DNA of 64,000 bases from Blepharisma stoltei (Eukaryota; Ciliophora; Heterotrichea; Heterotrichida; Blepharismidae). Of the stretch, positions 45,067 to 57,000 are shown one piece after another. The translations under genes were made by a program, and so were the position numbers. Where the stretch lies: the NCBI GenBank assembly GCA_914767885.1, contig CAJZBQ010000007.1:118460-182459 (forward strand), given 5' to 3'. Position 1 is the first letter of the stretch; each line of letters starts with the position of its first letter. Under the pieces are notes generated by a model. That model was not told the origin of the DNA. It was given only the letters and a program-made list of their open reading frames with translations, and ran no database searches.

Positions 45067-48000
45067 CTAAACATCCACGAGGGATGCATGTCTAGCAGGC
45101 TTTCTTTCCTCTGCTTCAATTGTGTATGCCACTTCTTGGTCCGCTTGTTTGGCTTCTTCATCTTTTGTAAAGATTCTATGCATATCACGAACATCTCCTG
45201 CTTCGAATTCAAATGCTTCCTTCTTAGGAGAGTCAAAAGAGACTGCATGCTGCTCATCGACTTCTTCTAAGATTGGGATGACCTTAGCAGAAGGTAACTC
45301 TTCAAGGAATAGTCTCTTTCTTTTGCTAAATGCGTAAATAAAGATTGACCCTACTGCCATGATGACTAAAATAATACCAACTAGGAGTCCAATAACCCAG
45401 TCGCTCACAGCCTCATTAAAAGTGCCTCTAAATATAAGGTTTGACCCTCCTCCATTATCAGTGCTTCCACCTCCATTATCTGTATTTCCACCATTAGTAT
45501 TTCCACCATCAGAATTGCCACCAGTGCTTTGTCCCCCATCAGTGCTTCCAGTTCCCCCAGTGCTTATTGCAGTTGTTGCTGTATCATTGACGATAGACGT
45601 CTGGGAGTCTACACTTAATACATCTTTTCCAAGAGCTTGGGTAAGTTTTCCATTAGATGCGAGCTGGGTAACAAGTGCGTTAATGCTTGCTAATTCTTTG
45701 TCTGAGGTTTTAGCGCCGGTTGAGTCTGTTTGACCTACCAAGGTATCGTTCGGTCTAATGAACATATTAAGGATAACTGAGCCTTGCTTGACACTTGCGA
45801 TTCTTATTCTATAGGATGGGATGCCAAGGACTGCTGCAAGCTTATCGACTAAGGTAGCACGAGTATTGTCAGTATAGAACTCTGTCAGTGTCATATCGAG
45901 TTCCATGGTCAGTCTTACAGAGCTTGTCTGAACCAGAGTGACATTTGCATGACCTTTTTGGACCCACTGGATAGTGTTATTTTCGTGAAACCATCTATTT
46001 GTTCCTGTTTTGTCAGCTAGTTGGCACACTGGAGTAGTTGCAGCACCGTTATATTCAATCCCGTCTACTTTTGTACCATTAACATAGACATCGACAATGA
46101 CTGGGCTGTCATATTTAAGAGTCATGACGAATCCTCTAGACTGATCTATTGAAGCCTCAGTTATAATTGAAAATTTAGTCGGCGGAGTACCAGTCGTTGT
46201 TAAATTATAATACTGCCCTGTATAAATGATTGACCCAAACCTACTTAAATGCAAACCGTCTCTATAGAAAGCTTCCCAAGTCATATCTTCATACTCATTT
46301 AGGTCATTTCTAAATGCTCCATAGTTGTAGCTCTTGAATGCATAGCCATTTCCGATGTCAACTGAAGTTATATTCAATGGTGAAAACGTTCTGTTCCATT
46401 TATCCGTGTCTTGCGACTCAATAATGACATATTCATAGACTTCTCCTGAGGCTGTATCATATGGGCAAATATAAACTTGACCTTGGGTATATGGCTTGCA
46501 TATGTTTATATTTGCAATGCCTGGAACTAAAGGAATTACAGCCCCTCCTATAGAGCCACCTGTAATAGTTCCATCAATATCTTGGATTAAATTGTTATTA
46601 GCCCCTGTACATACCCAATCTCCACAAAAGCCAACACCAATCAAACTCTTATCAGGAGATGGCATATAAGCAATTGAACCTTTGTCTACATTGATAAATG
46701 TGGATTTTGAGAACAAGTTAGGCTGAGGCAGGTTAGGGACTTGGTCATTCCCACTGATTGCATAATCCCTTCCACATCCTGTTTTAATAAAGTTCACGAA
46801 GGTTGAATCTGAGTATTCCCAGTGGCCATAGCCGCATTCAGGCTTTTTGGCATTAGAAAGTGGAAGTATGATTTTCTCATCATAAGATAGAGGGATGATC
46901 TTAATATCGTGGACACCTGTTACAATCCCTCCTCTGTCAGCACAATCACTTGATATACAGTTATTAGGGTCACAGTAGCTTTGCTGAGTTCTTCCCACAA
47001 GTAAACTGTCAGTAATTGTGTTTATATATGAGACCATATCATCTTCATGTTGGCCTCTCATTGCAATACCCATTTGATTTTCTACAAGGACAAGTCCTGA
47101 TAACTGGAACCTGTTCATTGTGCCACCTTGAGAGCCTACACCTTGCCCACAGAACCAAGCCTTAAGACCATTTGCACTTATACAAGTTACGTCATTTTGG
47201 CCACTAAGCATATAGCCATAGTCTGAAGAATGGGCAACGTTGTCTGAGATGTAATGAGTGATTACATTAGTATCACAGTCTTGGCCTCCAAGCACAAAAG
47301 CTATACTATCAGATGCGGCGACTCTGTTTCCAATCGTTGACACATTACTACATACAGGACTATCTGCGCATATAAAGAACCCTGCAGGGACGTCTAAAGT
47401 ATTGCTCAAAAAGCCTCTATTTGCTGTCTTTATAAGCACGTTATCTGTAATCGATACATTCTTGATATCAGATCCCACGATTCCTTTCCAAATGGTCTTA
47501 TACATGAAGTTGCTAGAGAACTCAATATTGTTAGCTTCATGGAAAAAGGCTGCATATGTATAAGAATCGCGGAAGACTGAGTTGTGGACTCGTGATGCGA
47601 TTTTTCCACCAAGCTCAAATCTTATGGAAGCCTTATAGGTGTCTTCTTGGCCGCATTTTGAAAATTCGACATTTGTCATATTGACTCTGCCATACCTGTA
47701 GGCAGGAGTGCCACTTGTAGTTAAAACATCGTAGAAATCACTCACAATTGATGTGCAGCCCCAACCAATGTAGCCGTCACCTTGGATTTTTACATTTCTG
47801 CTGAGAACGCCTACTTCAGTTCTAGTATCAACTGTGACACCTTGGATCAGCATTTGGACTCCAGAGTGGTAGTATTTAAGCGTGCCGTTTAGGACAATCT
47901 TGGTAATTCCTGTAGAAGAGCCTGGAACTGACTGCTGGGACAAGCTTTGGTCAGTGCTGGCTGGATTTTTTCCTGCAGTTCGAAGATTGTTAACTTTTTG

Positions 48001-51000
48001 CCAGTCAGGATCAGTTGCAAAATCTACAAGCATCCTGGAATTGTTCATAGCCGGAATAGTGTACTGAGCAGAAGCCCCAATTATGTCTGTAATCACAAAG
48101 ACCTCGTCTTCTGTCTTATCAAATCCAGATGGAGCAATTGCAATTTCGTCTCCAATACTCCAATCAACACTATCAACAAAAATGAATGAGTCGCCTGGGT
48201 ATGCATTTTGAGCCAGCAAAGAATATGCAGTCTTAGGGTAACCGTGCATTTGGACTTCTCCAGTGATGGCGAATACTTTATTGCCACCTTCAACGTCATT
48301 GGAAAAAGCGAATTCTTCAGAGTTTGGATTGCCATGAAGAGTGATTGTGTGGAAAATGTTAGGAGGGATAGGATATAGCGCTTTCCCGAGGATGGCGCGG
48401 AATGGCGCCATCCTCGGGAAAGTCAACTAAGCATCCACACGGGAACTGGGAGTTCCACGTGTGGATGCCATTTTTGACATGTGGGATCCAAACTTCCACA
48501 TGTCAAAATGGCATCCACACGTGGAACTCCCAGTTCCCGTGTGGATGCCTTCCTGGCTTTCCCGAGGATGGCGCCATTCCGCGCCATCCTCGGGAAAGCG
48601 CTATATTCCTCGCTTCCTGCTTTCACTTTTCCACCCCTTACGAAGATCCATTCAGAGCTCAATGATACGTTTTTGGTTCTGTCAAATTCTAGAAGCCCGT
48701 TAATTTCAACATAGTGAAATACAGGAGTGTCAATGTCCAGCATTAAGTGCCAGGTATTTAAAACATAAACATTTTGACCAGCTGTCGGCAATACTCCACT
48801 GCGCCAAATTGTAGGGTCGCTCCAATAGACAACTGTTAAGTTCGTTAAGCTGTCGTCAGTTGTGGATAAATCACTACAATGGTCCCCAAAGCATCTTGAA
48901 GCAAGAAGGTGTATAGGCCCATATTGATATAAATTGTCGTTAACTCCGTTAATGAGGATATCGATTCTTCTGTTATCTGTTGAATTGTCCCAGTAAAATG
49001 TTCCTGAAGTATCTGTAGCGACGTTGAAATGGGTAGTATTTTTCATTTTTGTAGGATCAACAAAGCCAGATGCGGAAGTGTTTACAGATGATGGGAGAGT
49101 TCCGCGGGTCAGATTGAACATTTCACGGTGGTCTGTGAAGTTCATGCTTATTATAACCCATTTGTCAGCTTCATCATAGTCAAATTGTTCAATCCTGATG
49201 TCCATTTGAGTAAAGTCTAAAGGATATCCTCTTCCCCAGAACAGTGTATAGTTATAGCCAGTGACAACTGGGATACCCCATCCTTTAGCTCCCCTCCTTT
49301 AAATTGTAATTTAAAATATTTTTTTAATTTAAAGGAGGAAACTTTTTTTCAAAAAAATTTAGAAATTTTGGGTAAAAAATTAATTTATCTATTAAAAAAT
49401 AGAGCAATTCATAGCTAAATTTTTGATTTTGTTAACATTAAATTGATCATTTAAGCTACTCAATAAAATTATTATTTGCACTTAAAAATTAAAATTACTC
49501 AATTTAAAGGAGTTTATAGGATATTAGTCTCAATTTATAAGGGAGGAGTAAGTGGATCCTTTTTCTGACATGATTTAGTCATTGGCAAGACTCCCCAGGT
49601 TGGCTCAGTCACAGTAGTATTTGTCCCATTGACTGTAACTTCTACGTATTCTGTTGGGAGTTGCTCTCCTGATGTTCTTCTTATATTCAAATTCTGGAAT
49701 GCGAAAAGTCCATCTGAGACAAGGTTATAGAACAAGACTCTTTTTACAGCCACAGTAGAGTCACAAGATATAGCGTTGTATAGTTCTTTTTCATACACAC
49801 ACTCAGGGGTTATTAAATGAGGCCAATATGCAGTCACATAAGACCCTGCTACACCATTATAAGAATCGTCAAGGAAGTGGAAGATTCCTCTGTATGGGAC
49901 ATTCCACGAAATTCTCTTATGGGAGTTAGTAAATGTAAGCCCAGAAAACTTGTGCATGACCCCACCCCAATCTCTTGACTGAACATTGTCTGAGTGTGAC
50001 TCATCTCCCAGAGGGAACATGTCGTCGTCAAAGTTATAGAACCTCACATTTTCTATTAAAAGTCCATCAGTCTGTGGCGTTGTCAGTCCAATTGCGCCGG
50101 AGACGTCGTTATCAGTGTTCCCAGACTTGCCGATAATCACAGCGTCATGGATTCTGGCTGTTTTGTAAGGGGTAGAGAACTCTGAATAGGAAATTTCAAT
50201 GCCATTTTTATGATGATCTGCCACTTTAAAGCCGATAAATCTGACATCTCCTATATCTTCAGCAATAGCACCGTCTTGGTTATTTTTCCAGCCTGTATAA
50301 TTGTAATAATAAGCAGTAACCGGGGTGTTAACTGAGAATGGGTCACGTAAGGTTTTATCTCTGCCTGGAGAGCAAGGATTTGCAAGAGGTATGTGGCCAA
50401 GCCAAATTCTGAAGCCGTATTTTCCATTAGAGTGGGCTGTATTGTTTGCAAATTGCCCTAGAGGGAGATATGGAGGACATATAAGAGTAGTAGCCGAAGG
50501 CCCGCTAGGATTCTCAGGTGGCTCAAACCAGTATCCAAACTTATCTGAGCCTGCTGCATGATTATTCAAGAAAATATTATTAGGGTTAGTGATCCAAAAA
50601 GTAGATGGCTCTTGGTCACTGTTCAGCAAAGAAAATGATGCAATAGTGCTGATTCCTAGGTTGTGGATGAACTTATTCATGGTTTCAATGCCATCTTCCA
50701 CAAAATAAGCATGTCCTTTATTTCTGAACACTACGTTGTTTTCAAGGGTCTGATAATGGACACCGTGGGTTGTAATGGCTCTGTTGAAAGTATGGTGGAT
50801 TGAGTTTCCTCGCACATAGGACAAGCTGACTTTTCCAATCATATGGAAGTGGATAGGATATCTTCCTAGTCTATAAGCCTGACCAGCATGATAAAACTCT
50901 GCATATTCAATTCTTCCAATACAAGACTCATCACCAGGAGCAAAAAGCATAACATGGACGCCACATTCTTGGGAGATGCCTTCAGGACCTGCTTGGATTA

Positions 51001-54000
51001 AAATATTTCTTGTCAATAAACCCACTTCAGCCCTCATATCCATAGTATCAGAGCCATAAGTTTCAATAACTCCATAATGCTTATATACAAAAGGACTGGT
51101 TACAGTGATTTGTTTTCCGCTGACTGAAGCAATAGTCATCATTTCAGATTCATTGTGGTCATAAGACGTAGAAGCGATTGCAATTACTTCGCCTGCGGCC
51201 CAGTCCACTGTTTCGGCAACTTTAAATGTAGTGTCGTCTGGAGCAATTGTTCCATCTATAAAGGTCCATGCTGGAGTTCTTGCGACTCCGTGGATATCTA
51301 AAACTCCGCCTCTGACTGCAATAAACTGACTGCCATAGTAAGGCAATAAAGCAGAGCTTCTGTCTCCATGGATTGTTATTGTGAATTTATTTTGGAATGG
51401 CTCTGCTTCTGTACCTATTTGAAAAAGTCCGCCTTGTATATAAATATAGTCTGCATCGATACTGAGTCCTGGGACATCTTCTACTATAAGACCTCCTTCG
51501 ATTACAATTAGCGTTAGATGAGGAGTGGCTATATCTAGCAAAATGTTCATGCCTACAGGGATAGAAACAGCTTCACCTTCAAATGGAGGCACTTCGCCAC
51601 CCCAAGTTGTGTATGCACTCCACCGTTCTGCATAAAGGAAAGTTTTGCCATGAGTCACCACATAGCCAACCCCCGCAATTGCGATAGAAAGCGAAGGCGA
51701 AACATAATTTGGCCTAGGAGAAGTTGTGCATTGGATTTGGGTGCTGGTGACTGAAGTAACGCTACAAGAGACCTCATCAATAGTAATGGTCACATCAGAA
51801 ACAGCTGTTGAAGCTCCAAATGAGCCTGTAAATGTTATAGTGTCTCCTCCAAGGCTTGTCCCGAATTTTGGAGAGAAGTCAGTGATGTATGGGGTGATGG
51901 AGCCTTTATATTGAATCGCCGAGGCATAAGAGCTTGAAGACCCTGATAGGAGTCTGCTTGAAGTTGAAGGGTAGTTGGTTGTTAAGTCACAAGTGATATC
52001 TGTATCAGTCTCAGACAGTCCAATAAACCCAAATATAGAAACTTCATTGATATAATAGTTGTTTCCTGCATATTCTTGATAGAGGCGGTAATATCTATAT
52101 GTATATACAGGGTAATCATCAGAGTCTTGATTATTTACAGGGACGACCCATTTGTTAGTATAATCCGTAACTGTTGTATAGTTGTATAAATTGTCCCACG
52201 TTGAGTTGTCGTTAGAGCCTTGAACAGTAGTGCCTATTAAATTAGTGTAGTAGTAATTGCCATTACCTCCTCCAATAAGAGTAACTTGGGAAAGTTGAAT
52301 ATAGCGTCCTAATCCTGCATCAACTCCGACATATGCATAGGTATGAGTAGTATCTCTATAATAAGTATTCACATTTCCGTCAAAAGCGTTTGCAGCGCCT
52401 GATGAAACACTAGAAAATACTGTAAAATCGCTTAGCTGGGTAGGATCATTTGCTAAATTAAAAGAGTTTTGCGAGTAGGTTGTAACTATCTTACTCATTT
52501 CCTATGAGACAAGATTAATCATTTTTAATATAAAAACATTAACTATTAAATTTATGGTTTACATGGAGAAGGAGTTAGGAGACAAACATGTTAATAAATC
52601 TCCAGTCGCCGTTTCAACGTTGCATTGGAACCCACATAAGTATACTTTTAAGTTATCACTCAGTCCAGTACCAGTCAAGGTTACAGATTGGCCACCTTCA
52701 TATGAGGACGGAGATGCATTCACATTTGCAATAGAAAGGGCAATTTGAGAGCTCAACGACCCAGTTGAGTATCCGTACCCATCAACATGAAGCGATATCG
52801 TATAAGTCCCAGCTGGCGAAGTCGGAGTGCAAACGATTTGGCTTGCTGAAACAGAAGTGACTGTGCATGGGTAGCTGCCAAGATATACCTGGACTGTAGT
52901 TTGGTCGACCACTCCATTTCCTGATGGGGCGGTGAATGGAATCGTTAAGAATCCAGAGGTTGAAGACCCTAAAATTGGGGTAAATGCTGAAGAATATGAA
53001 ATTGAACATTTAGAACTGTCTGAACACTCATATGAGCCTGTTCCAGAAATAACGAGATTTTGCGCAGTACTAGCTGCAGAATAAGGCCCAGCCTTACAGC
53101 TCGCTTGAGAGTTGGTGATCCCAGTTACTGTGCAAGCCACTGAGCCAAAAGTAAAAGCCATTCCAGTATCGAAGCCAGAACCCGATATGGTAATATCTTC
53201 TCCTCCTTGAGAAATTGTCTTTGGATTGACATCTGAGACAAACACATTATTGTTGAACACAAGTGATGACATATCGGAAAGTCCTTGGCCGTCAATTGAA
53301 AGAGCCAAAGTAGGGTGGACCCCTTTGACAGCTGGGACAGTTGCCACAATTTCAGTATCGCTACATGAGGTAACAGTTGCTTCTACACCTCCAAATGATA
53401 AGTTGACTTTAGTTGGGGCCCACATAAACTCAAGATCCCATATTCATTTTTTTCCAATAAGCCTCTCAAAATTCTAAAAAAACAGTTTAATAATATTAGA
53501 CTTAACTTTTTCCGTTAAGAATTTTTAATATATATAATTTTCTTATTGAAAAAAATTCTTACTCCCCCCCTTCCGTGAGTGTGAACAAAAAAAATTTTGT
53601 TTACTAACGGAGGGGGGTTAATTTTTTTTTTTAAAAAAAATTTATATAAAAAATATTTTTTTCCAAAATTTAAAAAAATCCTAATTGCAAAAATTGGAAA
53701 GCAAATATTAATTTAATTTATAAAATTTATGTTTTAAAAAGCAATTCGTTCAAAATTAAATAGAAGTAGCTCTAGATTTCATTATACTAATTATCATTTA
53801 TATATCAAATTTTTTTTCCATAAAAAATTTTTCTATTAAAAAAAAATTTTTATTCACTCACGGAGGGTGTGTTTTTTGGGCAAAAAATATCGATTTTTCT
53901 AATGGTTTTGTTCACTCACGGAGGGGGGGAGGGGGGGAGTTAGAATTTAAAGTGGAGCTAAAGCCTTAAAAAAATTGAAAACTTTATGTTTTGTTCCGAT

Positions 54001-57000
54001 TTAACTAGGGGGGCTCTTGCTCAATTATTAATTTATATAAAAATAAATCATATCTTTCTATTTTTTACTTGGAGGAGTTTATTTTTAAAAATCTAAATAT
54101 GGGTGCTTACACACTTTCTATAAGAAAGTATAAAATCGAAAAGCTTATATTAAATTTGCTAGAATTTGAAGTGGTACTGAGAGTATCAATTTTTGATTGA
54201 AAATCAATGTCTATAAATTGGGTTTCAAGCATTGGATCTTGTGTCTGAGCTCACTCTTTAGTTGAGTCAGTCCCAAATACAGAGCCTACCAAAGTAATCG
54301 TATCGCCATAGGCACCACTATTAGGAGAAATTGAAGAGACCACTGGAGTCACTGAATTTGACCACGAAAATGAGCAAGTCCCCTTACATATACTTTCCAT
54401 TTGAACTCTTCCAATAACAGTCACCGTATAAGCGGTATCAAGATTCATATCACTTGTATAGGATGGAGTGCTACAAGTTATAACTTCTGACGATACCACA
54501 TTTAAGTTTCCACATTCATGGTCTTCATTTCCAATTGTAATTATCAAAGAGCTCGAAACGCTTGAAAACCCATAGCCGTTTATAGTCAGAGTTGTTCCAC
54601 CTTGGACTGAGCCTGAAGTTGGACTGATTGAAACCACATCAAATTTGAGGTCAAAGCTGTTAGTAATTGATGCATCAAATTTAGCTATGCCATAAGGAGA
54701 AACTGATACAGTTATTGTATAAGTGCCTGGAGGACCTCCCAGTAAATGACAAACAATTTGAGTTGAGGTTGAGCTTACCACCATGCAAACTTGGTCTCCA
54801 ATTGTAACAGAAATGTCACTTGTGCTAGAAGAAAATAAAGTTCCTTGAAGGGTAATTTCTGTCTTAAATGTTGTACTGGCGTAAGATGGGCTAATAGAAG
54901 TAACGGTAGGGGTGCTGCTTGAGTCATAGAAGCTTGAAAAATAAGTTGCTAACTGTCCATTTACAGTTACAGCCACGTCTGAGCTAGAACTAGCTTGTGG
55001 GCCTGCGGCGCATTTAATTTGGGTCAAAGAAGTGCTAATTACAGTGCATTTAGCACCTTCAATTGTCACATATTGCTGATAGGCAGAATTTGTTAGTGAG
55101 TCAAAAAAGCCAGTACCTGAAATAGTGACTGTTGTCCCTCCTTGGGTACTTCCAGATGATGGGGAAATTGAAGTTATTGTAGGTAAGGAGTCAATTGTAC
55201 TTGTAAATGTAGAGTCTATTGGAATGATCCCTTGATCTGTAATTTTAACGACTGGCTGGTAGCTGCCTGCAACGCCATCTTGAAGAGTACAGGTGATTTG
55301 AGTAGCGTCACGGTAAAATCTGACTTAGTCTACCTAGCTCTACTGACAGTCTCTATCTGGCAGTTTGACTCTGCCAAAATAAATTGTAGGTCTTTTGAGT
55401 TACAATTTAATAAATTGTGCGATGATATATTAGATTCAAGTGAAATAGCCTGTAAGATCATCATGTCTAAAGGATAATACTTTAAGAGGCCTGCATCTAT
55501 TATATATTGCTGCCAATATGATTAATTTTTTAAAAGTCTATAACGTAATTCAGTGATTTATATAGTATAAAAGAATAAAATGCCAATATAAGTGTAAGAG
55601 CATTTAATATTAACAATATATCATATTACCATTATAATAAGTTAACAAAATCATTATAAACTATTAGTTTTTCATCGAATAAGCAAAAAAGATGTTATTT
55701 CAGCCAATTAAAAAATGATTTTATAATCAATACATATTTAAAAATGTTTTACAATGATTGGTAAAGATAGAGCAGTAGAGCCTTAGAGCCAGGCAGACCT
55801 AGTCAGGCCCGACCAGCGTCATTGCTGACAGAAATGTCAATGCAAGCAGAAAACCCTACAGTAACTGATATCTGAGTTGCATCTGTAGGGAAGCTTTCGC
55901 CTACAATTGTAAGAGTGCCTGATGATTGACTAAAACTTGCTATTTTTGGAAAGCTAGGGTATGACAAATAGTTGTAGCTACAGTCCCCTCTGCAAATGAC
56001 AGCTGTTTTATTGACAAAAACACGGATTTGAGGCGCAGATTCAGTTGTCCTCAAGAAGTCCGATGGGATAACAGGCCAAAAAGCTCCATCAGTTGGCAAA
56101 TAAACTTTATCAAGGGTAATATTAATGTTTGGAGGGTCACTTGAGCCTTCAATAACTCCACCAGTAAAATTGGTATCTGCAACAGTGATCCCATCAAAAT
56201 ACGTCCCATTGAAAATAAACCAAGGCAAAGCTAGAAGAGTATTGAAAGGAAAGCCAACAGTTCCATAAACTACTAATTGGTTCTGGAAATAAGAAATTTG
56301 CTGATTTAAGTAAAATTCTATGGCAGCTGTCGATGTAGTAATATTAATCCAGTTAGACTCTGCACCTCTGAACCCTAGCTTGAAGGTTCCTGCTAGTGTA
56401 GTCGTTCCTGGATATTTGACGTTTGTGATAGAAATGCTGTTTGTTGGCTCAATAACTGAGGTGTCAGCTGAGAACTTGTATCTCTTATCAGAGACCAAGT
56501 AGTTAAATGTAATATTATAAGCTAATGAAGTGTTGCTAGCCCAGAATCCCACACATGAAAGTGAGCCTGAAAGTCCTAAATAGCTGGTTTGATTGAGGAT
56601 GTCACTGCACTTCCACATTCCTGATGTTGCATCCCAGTTAATTGGATCTCTTACTGTAGTTCCATATACAAGTCGAAGTTGGCCGCCAGTAGGACCTGTT
56701 GATGAGCCAAATAATTTGAGCGTTTGAACTTCGTATACCGGATCTGCAGGAATAATTTGCAGTTTTTGGACATATGGCATTGTATTAGGTAGGGTAGAGC
56801 CTGAAATTAAGACACCTAAATCTAAATGGCTGGATCCACTTCCTTGAGTGTGTCTTACTTCAAAATAGTAATCTGTATTTTCAACTAATTTTCCCCTACC
56901 AGTTAACAAATTTCTTGTTCTGAAGTATTTAAAAAATATTTGGATTTCGGAATAGCCATAATTTATAAGATTATTTATTTATAAATTTTAGATATAAAAA

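Noticed and set aside
48402-48714. Overlapping open frames on both strands around 48400-48714
   Set aside because: They arise from the GC-rich palindromic IES, where inverted sequence reads similarly in several frames.
49535-52498. ATG at 52498 as the start of a separate gene
   Set aside because: The upstream IPT repeat continues directly into this frame once the 84-bp IES is removed; no signal peptide or promoter is seen there.
52502-52562. A GT...AG stretch of 61 nt on the minus strand that looks like an intron (GTAAACC to CATAG)
   Set aside because: Its length changes the reading phase and it is far longer than the 15-16 nt introns of this group. The 84-bp TA-bounded IES restores an IPT end and the frame.
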